Notes under the pieces: model-generated
The model's input: the letters and a program-made list of their open reading frames with translations, nothing else
Database searches by the model: none
What the model was told of the DNA's origin: nothing
Shown: piece after piece, positions 39,222 through 47,623 of the stretch
Layout: every line of letters begins with the position of its first letter
Numbering within the stretch: position 1 is the stretch's first letter
Origin: DASRJJ01 sp050730855
GTDB lineage: Bacteria > Patescibacteriota > Saccharimonadia > Saccharimonadales > UBA4665
DNA: 64,000 bases
Assembly: GCA_050730855.1 (NCBI GenBank)
Contig: JBOHNU010000002.1
Span: forward strand, 1 to 64,000
Reading direction: 5' to 3'
Made by a program: the position numbers and the translations under genes

Positions 39222-39820
39222 GGCCGTAGTATAGCATGAGCGGTTTCAAACAGCGGCCTGGCCTCCACAACTTCCCGGCCGTCGTGTTCGCCCTTAAAGG
39301 TGCACGTGTAGAGAGTTAGTTTAGGCGTTTCACTGGGTGCCTCAATTTCGGTTTGATGCGGCTTGACGGTAAAGCGCCGCACTACCTCGTATTCGTAGCG
39401 ATTGCCTTTGAAATCTACAAAAATTTTGTCGCCGGGAGTGAGCTTATTGATGTGGTAAAACGGCGACTTGCGCTGGGTTGCGCCAGGGGTAAGCCCCAGT
39501 TTAAAGCGGTGCGCGCTTACAATAAAATTGCCGCCTTTGGCCGGGTTGCCGTGTTCGGGGTAGCGGTGCCATGCGTTTTCGTTTAGTACTTTCGGCCCGC
39601 CGGTTAGGTAAGGGATTGCTACACCGATTTTAGGTATAAGTAGCCGGTTTGGCGCAGTGTCGTCGTTAGTGACAACCAGTGGCGCTGGATTTTCTAGAGC
39701 CACGGCAGGAGGCGGAGAATATACCGTGGTAGGAAAAACGAGCAGCGCAATGTACACGCCAATGCCTGCCGGGAGCAAACACAAGGCGATCACCAAGCGC
39801 CGTCTGGTCATGTACTTCAT
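39218..39820 (-). CDS. Sortase (probably class E)
   Basis: 200 aa. N-terminal membrane anchor (about 9-30), then the sortase barrel with His104 (SAHRF), Cys173 (LTLYTCTF) and Arg182 (DGREVV) as the catalytic set. It joins sorted proteins to the cell wall or to each other outside the membrane. The adjacent surface protein carries an LAATG signal, which fits class E sortases that read LAXTG. Co-directional with the surface protein (1 base apart) and overlapping the esterase. Confidence 0.92.
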   Translation of the reverse strand: MKYMTRRRLVIALCLLPAGIGVYIALLVFPTTVYSPPPAVALENPAPLVVTNDDTAPNRLLIPKIGVAIPYLTGGPKVLNENAWHRYPEHGNPAKGGNFIVSAHRFKLGLTPGATQRKSPFYHINKLTPGDKIFVDFKGNRYEYEVVRRFTVKPHQTEIEAPSETPKLTLYTCTFKGEHDGREVVEARPLFETAHAILRP

Positions 39821-39821
39821 T

Positions 39822-41678
39822 TTAACGGCTTGCGGTAGTTTTAGTGCTGCGACGGGGACTATTGAGCCAGAGTAAGAATGCCGAAAGAGCGATGAGGCTC
39901 CCCGCTGCTCCCAAGACGACCACCATGTTCATGCCCGTGGCCGCCAATCCAAGTACCGGATGGCTGGTGTTGCAGTCCGGGTCGTCAGTACTAGCCGTAC
40001 CTCCGCTGACAGTAGGGTGGCAATTGCTGTGTGCCGCCAGGATGGTATTGTCTAGGTTGCTGTTGGCGAGGCTCCCCAGAAATTCGACTTTTACAGCGTA
40101 GGTTACGGTGACGGTTTGGCCGTTGGCTATATCGCCAGCAAATTCTAGCGTGTTGCCGCTCACGCTGGCCGTACCTGCCGAGGCGGGACTGACCGACGGT
40201 GAGCCTATAAGTTCGGCGTCGTCTAGTACGTCGGTCAGATCGTCGTCGATTTTTAGGTTAATAAGGTCGGTCGTCCCCGTGTTTTGGATAGTAAGCGTGT
40301 AGGTAACGGTTTGCCCGGATTTGACTGTTGTGCCCTCACTTGGGTCTGCGATTTTATTGACGGTGTAACTGCCGACTTGCACTAGTACGTCCTCTACCTC
40401 CCCGGCGCTAGCGGAGCTGATGGGCTGCGGGTCGGCTACGGTGCCGCTGAACATACGGAACCGAGCGTAGGTGTTAGTGGTAAATGTTGTGCTAGGGAAT
40501 GTTAGTTCGTATACGGCCGTTCCCGAGCTTGCCGGAATTGTGGCTGTGACGCGCTCGCCTGGCTCGAAAGTGCCGTCGCTGTCTAGGTCGATCCATCCTG
40601 CCAGCGTTGCGTCAGACGAATTGTTGTTGGTGACTGTGGCGGGTATAGCGAGAGTCGTTGGTGTGCTGGGTGTGGCTACGATGTGCGTTACGCCGCGTTC
40701 GTCGTCTATATCATCGTCGTCATCGCCGGTAGCGTTGGCGCCGGGGAAGCCGTCGGTCTCGATGTCGATTTTTGTACCCAGCATAAGCGGTGCGGTGTTG
40801 GTTGTGCTGTTAAAGCCAGGGACGCTGTGCCGAGGGCCATCATCGGCCAGTAATGTGCCGTACGATGAAGGCGCGTCGCCGAAATCAATGGGGATTATGG
40901 CCTGTGCACATCGGGCACCGTCATTGCTGCCGGAAGAAGGGCCGGTAGAAAACAGTGCCGTGTCCTGTGTGCTGACGTTTGTGCGCCAGATATTGCCGGT
41001 GCTGTTGGAAGACGAGTACAGGAACCCGTCGGCGTCGGCGTAATTGGCGCCGATGGTGCGGCTGGTGCCAGTAATGCCGGACAAAACTCCCAGGCTCGAC
41101 CACGTTTTGCTTGTCCGATTGAAAGCCCAAAGTGTTACGGTGTTGGGGCCGGCGCCGTCGTCCATGGTGCGGTAGAGGTTATCCGTGCCAGTAACCCATG
41201 CCCAGTCAGCTCCCGCAGTTCCGGTGGGACCGGCTGCTGATCCCGAAGTGATCAGCGTCGGCGTGGCAGCAGTGAGGTCAACTTGGTACCAGTTGTCATT
41301 GCTGCTGTTGATAAACCAATAATGCCCCTTGTCGTCAACGTCGCCAATGATGATTTGATGGCCGCCGACATGCGAGTAGCCGCTGATGCTTAGGTTTTCG
41401 GCTGTATGGTCGTTGTGGATACGGACGAGTGTTTCCTGTGTGTGATCCCAGCCGTAAACAAACTGGTCTTTTACGTTATACCCAATGGCGTTTATGGTGC
41501 GGTTGGCGATAGGGCTGCCGGAAGGCTGGGAATCGTCCCCGGTAACCATATCGATGTGATGCACCTGCGTATTGGTGCCTCCAGGATACTGGAACAAAAT
41601 GCCGTGCGTTTCGCACAGCGGGAACGGCGCCGTCTCGCCGTGTCGGCCGGGGAGCGATAGAATGACAAGCGCCAGCAA
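39822..41678 (-). CDS. LAXTG-type cell-surface protein (DUF11-like)
   Basis: 618 residues from a TTG at 41678. The N-terminal half (about 30-260) has repeated beta-propeller-like segments (DDKGHYWFINSS, NADADGFLYSSSNS-type). A GEVED-like region follows (SSASAGEVEDVLVQVG, about 412-427), then a DUF11-type repeat (YTLTIQNTGTTDLINLKID). The sorting signal comes last: LAATG (578-582), a hydrophobic helix and a basic tail. No complete signal peptide is in this frame. A basic, signal-like segment (RNIGKTNRFVSNNKRG then VLSIAG) lies just upstream in another frame, from GTG 41754, suggesting a frameshift near 41680-41690 or a misassembled start. Confidence 0.85.
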   Translation of the reverse strand: MLALVILSLPGRHGETAPFPLCETHGILFQYPGGTNTQVHHIDMVTGDDSQPSGSPIANRTINAIGYNVKDQFVYGWDHTQETLVRIHNDHTAENLSISGYSHVGGHQIIIGDVDDKGHYWFINSSNDNWYQVDLTAATPTLITSGSAAGPTGTAGADWAWVTGTDNLYRTMDDGAGPNTVTLWAFNRTSKTWSSLGVLSGITGTSRTIGANYADADGFLYSSSNSTGNIWRTNVSTQDTALFSTGPSSGSNDGARCAQAIIPIDFGDAPSSYGTLLADDGPRHSVPGFNSTTNTAPLMLGTKIDIETDGFPGANATGDDDDDIDDERGVTHIVATPSTPTTLAIPATVTNNNSSDATLAGWIDLDSDGTFEPGERVTATIPASSGTAVYELTFPSTTFTTNTYARFRMFSGTVADPQPISSASAGEVEDVLVQVGSYTVNKIADPSEGTTVKSGQTVTYTLTIQNTGTTDLINLKIDDDLTDVLDDAELIGSPSVSPASAGTASVSGNTLEFAGDIANGQTVTVTYAVKVEFLGSLANSNLDNTILAAHSNCHPTVSGGTASTDDPDCNTSHPVLGLAATGMNMVVVLGAAGSLIALSAFLLWLNSPRRSTKTTASR

Positions 41679-41831
41679 TGCTCAAAACTGCGTGCCACGA
41701 AACCCCTCTCTTGTTGTTCGACACAAACCTGTTAGTTTTACCGATGTTCCGCACTGTAACCCCCATTTATATGCATCATTATAGTAACTTGCTCATGTTT
41801 TTCAAAAATATTTCTACGGCCACTACTAGCC

Positions 41832-41860
41832 TTGCGCCGGACTTTCGCAATCTGTAGAAT
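41832..41860 (+). promoter_or_regulatory. Promoter of the carbon-metabolism cluster
   Basis: TTGCGC (41832-41837) and TAGAAT (41855-41860) are 17 bases apart. They predict a leader of about 34 bases that contains TGGAGGT before the GAPDH ATG. Confidence 0.5.
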
Positions 41861-41900
41861 TAATATAAGCAAAAGTATTGTAATAGATTCTGGAGGTCGG

Positions 41901-42965
41901 ATGAAAACGCGAGTAGTAATTAATGGATTTGGGCGTATCGGGCGTTCGGCGTTTAAGATTGCATTTGAGAGGAGCGACCTGGAAATCGTCGCCATCAACG
42001 ACCTTGCCGATACTAAAACTCTTGCGCATTTGCTCAAACACGACAGCAACTACGGCGTCTATAGCCAGGAAGTAAACTTTGACGAGCAAAACATTATTGT
42101 CGCCAGCCAGAAAATCCGCGTTTACGCCGAGAAAGACCCGGCCGCCCTGCCTTGGAAAGACCTGAGCGTCGATGTAGTCATAGAATCAACAGGTCTTTTT
42201 ACCGATCCCGAAAAAGCCCAGGCGCACATTAACGCGGGGGCTAAGAAAGTGATCATCAGCGCGCCCGCCAAGGGCGACAGCGCCGACACAATCGTGCTGG
42301 GTGTAAACGAAGACAAACTTGAGACGGCGACTGATGTGATTAGCAACGCCAGCTGCACCACCAACTGCATTACGCCGGTGGCGGCAATCATTGAGGCCAA
42401 CTTCGGTATAGAAAAAGCCATGATGACCACCGTCCACAGCTACACCGCCAGCCAACGTTTGCAGGACGCTCCAGCTAAAGATCTGCGCGAGGCGAGGAGC
42501 GCAGCCGAGAACATCGTACCCACCACCACCGGCGCCAGTATTGCCGCGGCCAGGGCAATGCCGTCGCTCAAAGACCGCTTCGGCGGCATGAGTATCCGCG
42601 TGCCGACCCCCGTGGTAAGCCTTAGCGACTTTGTTATAATCACCAAACGCAAGGTCACGGTCGAGGAAGTCAACGAGGCCTTTAAAAAAGCCGCCGCAGA
42701 GCCGTACTACCAGGGCATTCTAGCCGTCACCGAGGAAGAATTAGTAAGCAGCGACTTCATCGGTAACAGCCACTCCGCCATCGTCGATCTTAATTTAACA
42801 GCGGTCATCGACGGCAACATGCTCAAGGTCGTCGCTTGGTACGACAACGAATGGGGATACAGTAACCGCCTGGTCGAAATTGTGGCCGACACAGGCGCAA
42901 TTTTGCACAAGGGCGGCGACAACACGCCGCAAATCCAGGAGGTGGCCGTAAACGGGCAGGTTTGA
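41901..42965 (+). CDS. gap: Glyceraldehyde-3-phosphate dehydrogenase
   Basis: 354 aa. NAD(P)-binding INGFGRIGR (6-14), catalytic SNASCTTNC (about 151-159) with the active-site cysteine, and WYDNEWGYSNR (about 314-324). It oxidises glyceraldehyde-3-phosphate to 1,3-bisphosphoglycerate in glycolysis. ATG 41901 follows the ribosome binding site GGAGGT; upstream in-frame residues are not part of the enzyme. It is followed one base later by rpiB. Confidence 0.96.
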   Translation: MKTRVVINGFGRIGRSAFKIAFERSDLEIVAINDLADTKTLAHLLKHDSNYGVYSQEVNFDEQNIIVASQKIRVYAEKDPAALPWKDLSVDVVIESTGLFTDPEKAQAHINAGAKKVIISAPAKGDSADTIVLGVNEDKLETATDVISNASCTTNCITPVAAIIEANFGIEKAMMTTVHSYTASQRLQDAPAKDLREARSAAENIVPTTTGASIAAARAMPSLKDRFGGMSIRVPTPVVSLSDFVIITKRKVTVEEVNEAFKKAAAEPYYQGILAVTEEELVSSDFIGNSHSAIVDLNLTAVIDGNMLKVVAWYDNEWGYSNRLVEIVADTGAILHKGGDNTPQIQEVAVNGQV

Positions 42966-42966
42966 G

Positions 42967-43419
42967 ATGGGTTCTAAGATTTTTATCGGCGCTGACCACA
43001 ACGGCTTTGACATGAAGGCTTTTATAGCCGAGGAGCTAGCCCGGCTCGGCTACGAAGTTACTGACGAAGGCGACCAAGCCCGCAACCCCGACGACGACTT
43101 TCCGCAGTTTTCCGAGCAAGTAGTTACCGGCATGAAGGCGACGGGCGACCAAGAGGCGCGCGGCATCCTTATCTGCGGCAGCGGCCAGGGAATGTGCATT
43201 GCCGCCAACCGCTTTAAGGGCATCCGCGCCGCGCTGGTGTGGAACGAGCACGAAGCCCGCGCCGCCCGCAACGACGACGACAGCAATATTTTGTGCCTAC
43301 CCGCCCGCTCCATTAGCAACAAACAAGCACTGGGTATCGCGCAAACTTGGCTGCGCACGCCATTTGCCGCCGCCCCGCGCTTTAAGCGACGTATAAAACA
43401 AATCGACGAATTGGGCTAG
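42967..43419 (+). CDS. rpiB: Ribose-5-phosphate isomerase B
   Basis: 150 aa of the RpiB/LacAB family. IFIGADHNGFDMK (5-17), the catalytic-cysteine loop LICGSGQGMCIAANR (about 67-81), and VWNEHEARAARNDDDSNILCLPAR. It interconverts ribose-5-phosphate and ribulose-5-phosphate, feeding the transketolase steps encoded downstream. Translationally linked to gap. Confidence 0.95.
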   Translation: MGSKIFIGADHNGFDMKAFIAEELARLGYEVTDEGDQARNPDDDFPQFSEQVVTGMKATGDQEARGILICGSGQGMCIAANRFKGIRAALVWNEHEARAARNDDDSNILCLPARSISNKQALGIAQTWLRTPFAAAPRFKRRIKQIDELG

Positions 43420-43428
43420 AGACGCCAG

Positions 43429-43551
43429 TTATTTCCAGTACAACCCTTTTTTGATGATCATATTTTCGTTCGGTTTTGGCAAAACTATCCGCCTGCGTGT
43501 TAACTTGGTTGCGGTTGTCTTTTTATCCTGAGGTTTTGCCTGCTTATTCAT
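43429..43551 (-). CDS. Small basic protein (40 aa)
   Basis: ATG 43551 opens a frame of 40 codons rich in Lys and Arg, ending NMIIKKGLYWK, with the core KLTRRRIVLPKPNEN. Lys/Arg-rich 40-residue proteins of this kind are often missed. It lies in the 136-bp gap between rpiB and the next minus-strand gene, in the same direction as the latter. No family is known to me. Confidence 0.45.
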   Translation of the reverse strand: MNKQAKPQDKKTTATKLTRRRIVLPKPNENMIIKKGLYWK

Positions 43552-43555
43552 ATGT

Positions 43556-43990
43556 TCATAATACTATAAGCAGTCCTATAGCTCCAAATGAGGCCATCGC
43601 CGCGGATGTAAGCGTCATTCGCCAATGTGCGTTGTTGACACGCTGATTGTATGTAATGGCTTTCTGTGTGTCAGCCAGAAGTTGTAGCACTAGGGCTTCT
43701 CGGTTGAGTTCTAGATATTCGGGGAAGTCGTCCAGCAAAACGGATGCGCCCAGATATTTTTTGGACTGTAGGGCTAGGGCGGCAAATACGAGCGAGATAG
43801 CGGGCGGAGCAACCGCCGCCAACATCCACCAACCAAGGTCAGACAGGCCGGCAACAAAAATAAGCAGGGTGACATCGACCGCCACAATACCGAGCGATTT
43901 GTTATCGATGCTGTCGCCGCGCGACATAATTGTCGCTAGCAGGTTTTGCTGCGTGTTTAGTAGTGGTTCGAGATCTTGCTTGTCAGCCAT
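43556..43990 (-). CDS. Small membrane protein of unknown family
   Basis: 144 aa from ATG 43990. The cytoplasmic N-terminus is about 35 residues, then two helices close together (about 37-75, VAVDVTLLIFVAGL and MLAAVAPPAISLVFAALAL). A helical segment and a final helix (ASFGAIGLLIVL) complete it. The two-plus-one helix layout resembles SLATT- or Pycsar-type effector proteins, but the motif evidence is weak. Its upstream side faces the epimerase gene. Confidence 0.5.
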   Translation of the reverse strand: MADKQDLEPLLNTQQNLLATIMSRGDSIDNKSLGIVAVDVTLLIFVAGLSDLGWWMLAAVAPPAISLVFAALALQSKKYLGASVLLDDFPEYLELNREALVLQLLADTQKAITYNQRVNNAHWRMTLTSAAMASFGAIGLLIVL

Positions 43991-44028
43991 AAGCGGTATA
44001 CTCTTAAAATGAGTTAAGGCGATTATAC

Positions 44029-44679
44029 ATGGCAACGAACAAAAAAGTCACTATCTGTCCTACCGTTACCGCACGTTCGTCTGACGAGTATCGCGAGCAA
44101 ATGGAGCGGCTGGCGCCGTTTGTGCGGCGTATACACATCGATGTTGCGGACGGCGTTTTTACACCGGTAAAGCTGTCTTCGCTCAAAAGCGTTTGGTGGC
44201 CGCACGGTGTTACGGCCGACTTACATGTGATGTTCCAGCGGCCGTTCGGCCACACGGCCGATTATCTGCGCCTTGCGCCGCAGCTTGTAATTGTCCACGC
44301 CGAGGCCGAGGGGCAGTTTTTGCCGTTCTCCAGCCGCATGCGCGCCAATAGCATCCGTGTTGGCGTAGCGCTAAAACCGCACACCTCTGTCGAAAAGATT
44401 AAACAGGCACTGGACTGGATAGATCACGTCTTAATATTTTCGGGCAACCTCGGCCACTTCGGCGGGCAGGCCAACACGCATCTTCTTACAAAGGCGCTGC
44501 ATATGCGGCGGCTTAAGCCCGAGCTGGAAATCGGCTGGGACGGTGGCATCAACATCCAAAACGCCAATTTATTGGCGGCCGGTGGCGTCAACGTTTTAAA
44601 CGTCGGCGGATTTATCCAGCACGCGCACAATCCGCGAGCGGCGTACGAACAGCTTCGCGGTGCAGTCGGTCTAAAATAG
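44029..44679 (+). CDS. rpe: Ribulose-phosphate 3-epimerase family protein
   Basis: 216 aa TIM barrel. RRIHIDVADGVFTP (about 33-46) has the catalytic Asp, VTADLHVMFQRP (about 61-72) matches the metal-binding His region (D-x-H-x-M), and GWDGGININ-like GWDGGINIQNANLLAAGGVN (about 163-182) carries the phosphate-binding loop. It would convert ribulose-5-phosphate to xylulose-5-phosphate. It is slightly divergent from standard Rpe (the first His motif is altered), so another sugar phosphate is possible. Confidence 0.82.
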   Translation: MATNKKVTICPTVTARSSDEYREQMERLAPFVRRIHIDVADGVFTPVKLSSLKSVWWPHGVTADLHVMFQRPFGHTADYLRLAPQLVIVHAEAEGQFLPFSSRMRANSIRVGVALKPHTSVEKIKQALDWIDHVLIFSGNLGHFGGQANTHLLTKALHMRRLKPELEIGWDGGINIQNANLLAAGGVNVLNVGGFIQHAHNPRAAYEQLRGAVGLK

Positions 44680-44737
44680 CCGGCTTTTGAAAAGCGAAGC
44701 TCACAGTGTAATATGAAAACATAAAGGGTAACGACTT

Positions 44738-45595
44738 ATGCGTCAGATATTCTCGATTGAAGAATTGGAATTAAAAGCGAACGAGATTCGCGAAGATATT
44801 ATTAAGATGCTTTTAGAGGCCAAAAGCGGTCACTCCGCCGGGCCGCTGGGGCTGTCCGATATTTTTACGGCACTGTACTTTAATGTTCTAAAACACGACC
44901 CGAAGCGGCCGGATTGGGAGGAGCGCGACCGGCTGGTGCTAAGCAATGGCCACTGTTGCCCGGTGCAGTACGTGGCAATGGCGCACGCCGGTTACTTTGA
45001 AAAGTCCGAGCTAAAAACGCTGCGCAAGTTTGGCACGCGCTTACAAGGCCACCCCGAACGCACACGCCTGCCCGGGCTGGAGACAACCAGCGGCCCGCTA
45101 GGCTGCGGCCTTAGCCAAGCTGCCGGCATGGCGCTGGGTCTGCGTATGGATAAAGTGCAACACCGCTGGGTTTACTGTGTGGTCAGCGACGGTGAGCACG
45201 ACGAAGGCAATTTTTGGGAGTCGGTTATGTTGATCGGCAAGTACAAGCTCAATAACCTAACCGTTCTTGTCGACCGCAACAACATTCAGATTGACGGCCC
45301 GACAGAAGTGATAATGCCGCTCGAAGACCTGCGCGCCAAGTGGGAAGCCTTTGGCTGGCACGTGCTCGAGATTGACGGCAACGACATCGAGGCTGTCATC
45401 GACGCCTGCAGCATGGCTAAAGCAATTGTGGAAAAGCCGGTGGTCATAATCGCCCACACCATCCCAGGCAAGGGCGTGGATTTTATGGAGTACGATTTCC
45501 ATTGGCACGGCGCGCCGCCCAATGCCGAGCAAGCCAAAGACGCGCTTTCGCAGCTGCGGACGCTTGGCGGAAAAATCAGGAGCGAGCATGAATAA
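44738..45595 (+). CDS. Transketolase, N-terminal (thiamine-binding) subunit
   Basis: 285 aa. Thiamine-diphosphate binding SDGEHDEGNFWESVMLIGKY (about 149-168) and the substrate-contact motif KSGHSAGPLGLSDI near residue 29. It is half of a two-gene transketolase; the other half begins within its last codons (8-base overlap), guaranteeing balanced synthesis. It moves two-carbon units between sugar phosphates in the non-oxidative pentose pathway. Confidence 0.94.
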   Translation: MRQIFSIEELELKANEIREDIIKMLLEAKSGHSAGPLGLSDIFTALYFNVLKHDPKRPDWEERDRLVLSNGHCCPVQYVAMAHAGYFEKSELKTLRKFGTRLQGHPERTRLPGLETTSGPLGCGLSQAAGMALGLRMDKVQHRWVYCVVSDGEHDEGNFWESVMLIGKYKLNNLTVLVDRNNIQIDGPTEVIMPLEDLRAKWEAFGWHVLEIDGNDIEAVIDACSMAKAIVEKPVVIIAHTIPGKGVDFMEYDFHWHGAPPNAEQAKDALSQLRTLGGKIRSEHE

Positions 45596-46583
45596 ACATC
45601 ATCTTGTAGCGGATTTACAGGCAAAAGATATAAAGCAGGAGTCCAACCGCAAGGGCTTCGGCCGGGGGCTGCTCAAAGTTGGCAAACAACACGACAAAGT
45701 GGTTGGCCTGTGCGCTGACCTTTCCGAAAGCACGCAGATGAAGGCCTTCGCCGACGAGTTCCCGGACCGCTTTGTGCAGGTAGGCGTGGCCGAGCAAAAC
45801 CTGGTGACCACCGCGTCCGGCTTGGCGGCTATGGGTAAAATTCCATTTGCCAGCAGCTACGCGGCGTTTTGCCCGGGACGGTGCTGGGAGCAAATCCGCA
45901 CCACTATTTGTTTGAACGAACGGCCGGTTAAAATTGTCGGCTCGCACACCGGGTTGAGCGTGGGGCCGGATGGCGCTACGCACCAGATGCTTGAAGACAT
46001 CGCCCTGATGCGCAGCCTGCCGCACATGAAGGTCTTTGCGCCCTGCGACGCCCTGGAAGCCGAGCGTATAACGCTGGCTATGGTTAAAGACCCCAGCCCC
46101 AATTACATCCGCCTCAGCCGTGCCGACACGCCAGTGTTCACCACCGACCATACGCCGTTCGAAATCGGCAAAGCCTACGTTTACCGCGAAGGTCACGACG
46201 TAACCATCGTCTCTACCGGCGGCCTGACCTACCAAGCACTGCTGGCCGCCGAAATCCTAGAGAAAGACGGCATTCATGCTGAAGTTATACATGTGCCAAC
46301 CATCAAGCCACTGGACGACAAAACAATCCTGGCAAGCGCGCAAAAAACCCGCGCCGTCGTAACGTGCGAGGAAGGGCAGATTGCTGCAGGGCTGGGCGGA
46401 ACCGTGGCCGAGCTTCTGTCTGAGCGCCTGCCAACACCGATGAAGCGCGTCGGTATGCAAGACCGTTTCGGCGAGTCCGGCCAGCCCGACGAACTGGCCG
46501 AACACTTTGGCTTAACTGCCATACATATCGCCATGAACGTCCACCACGTACTCGACCACAAAAAGATTAGGGGCAGTAAATGA
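45588..46583 (+). CDS. Transketolase, C-terminal subunit
   Basis: 331 aa starting at ATG 45588. The pyrimidine-binding domain has FVQVGVAEQNLVTTASGLAA (about 60-79), with the glutamate that activates thiamine diphosphate, followed by SHTGLSVGPDGATHQ. The C-terminal transketolase domain has VVTCEEGQIAAGLGGTVAEL. It pairs with the upstream subunit. Its stop overlaps the aldolase start (ATGA). Confidence 0.94.
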   Translation: MNKHHLVADLQAKDIKQESNRKGFGRGLLKVGKQHDKVVGLCADLSESTQMKAFADEFPDRFVQVGVAEQNLVTTASGLAAMGKIPFASSYAAFCPGRCWEQIRTTICLNERPVKIVGSHTGLSVGPDGATHQMLEDIALMRSLPHMKVFAPCDALEAERITLAMVKDPSPNYIRLSRADTPVFTTDHTPFEIGKAYVYREGHDVTIVSTGGLTYQALLAAEILEKDGIHAEVIHVPTIKPLDDKTILASAQKTRAVVTCEEGQIAAGLGGTVAELLSERLPTPMKRVGMQDRFGESGQPDELAEHFGLTAIHIAMNVHHVLDHKKIRGSK

Positions 46584-47623
46584 ATCTGGAGCTATTGGAA
46601 GAAACCTGTAAAGCGCTAGCGGCGCCGGGCAAGGGGCTGCTGGCCGCCGACACCAGCATGGCCAGTACCAAAAAACGCTTCGACAGCGTGGGTGTGGAGT
46701 CTACCGCCGAGACGCGCGGCGAATACCGCGGCCTGCTGTTTGGCACGCCAAATATCGAAAACTACTTGACCGGAGTTATTTTGTTCGATGAAACCTTCTG
46801 GCAAACCGGCCAGAACGGGCAGCTGTTTCGCAAGGCACTCAAAAGCAAGGGTATCCTGCCGGGCATAAAGGTAGACAAAGGACTGGTCGATCTGCCCGGC
46901 TTCCCGGGCGAAAAGGTTACACAGGGTCTCGACGGTCTGCCCGAAGCACTCCAAAAGTACTCTGCTGCCGGCGCGAGGTTTGCCAAGTGGCGCGCGGTTA
47001 TCGCGATTGGGGACGGCATCCCTACAAATGAATGTGTCGTTGCAAACGCCGTAAACCTGGCGCGTTACGCCCGCCTGTGCCAGCAAGAAAACATCGTGCC
47101 GATCGTCGAGCCAGAAGTGCTGTTCGACGGCGCACACTCCGCCAGCCAGTGCGAGCAAACCATGGCACACACCCTCGACATGCTGTTTAAGATTATGCGT
47201 GCCTACCGCGTGCATTTACCCGGCGCCATCCTAAAAACCAGCATGGTGCTGCCGGGCAAAGACAGCGGCACGCCGATTGACCCAGGCGATGTTGCGGAAC
47301 GCACCGTGCGCGTTTTGACCGGTCACGTTCCAAAAGAGCTGGGCGGCGTGGTGTTCCTAAGCGGCGGCCAGACTCCCAATGACGCATTCGTTAACCTCAA
47401 CCGCATTGTGCGGCATGGCTCACACCCCTGGAGCTTGACGTTCTCGTACGACCGCGCCCTACAAGACCCGGTGCTAAAAACCTGGGCGAAAGATCGTTCT
47501 AACACTGGCGAGGCGCAGCGCGTATTCGAGCATCAGTTGCAGTTAGCTGCGGCCGCCTGTAAAGGAGAACTTGACGAAACGGCGCTAAGCCGCGACAATT
47601 TCGTGAGTAAGGGGCAGGATTAA
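46580..47623 (+). CDS. Fructose-bisphosphate aldolase class I
   Basis: 347 aa of the eukaryote-type class I family. GKGLLAADTSMASTKKRF (17-34), IKVDKGLVDLPG (about 96-107), KWRAVIAIGDGIP (about 135-147) and LPGAILKTSMVLPG (about 215-228), whose lysine forms the Schiff base. It cleaves fructose-1,6-bisphosphate into two triose phosphates, so it connects the pentose route to GAPDH. Coupled to the genes on both sides by ATGA and TAATG. Confidence 0.94.
   Translation: MNLELLEETCKALAAPGKGLLAADTSMASTKKRFDSVGVESTAETRGEYRGLLFGTPNIENYLTGVILFDETFWQTGQNGQLFRKALKSKGILPGIKVDKGLVDLPGFPGEKVTQGLDGLPEALQKYSAAGARFAKWRAVIAIGDGIPTNECVVANAVNLARYARLCQQENIVPIVEPEVLFDGAHSASQCEQTMAHTLDMLFKIMRAYRVHLPGAILKTSMVLPGKDSGTPIDPGDVAERTVRVLTGHVPKELGGVVFLSGGQTPNDAFVNLNRIVRHGSHPWSLTFSYDRALQDPVLKTWAKDRSNTGEAQRVFEHQLQLAAAACKGELDETALSRDNFVSKGQD

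Noticed and set aside
40471..41043. 190-codon plus-strand frame inside the surface protein gene
   Set aside because: The minus-strand frame carries the DUF11-like, GEVED-like and LAATG features; this is a shadow of repetitive Thr/Ser codons.
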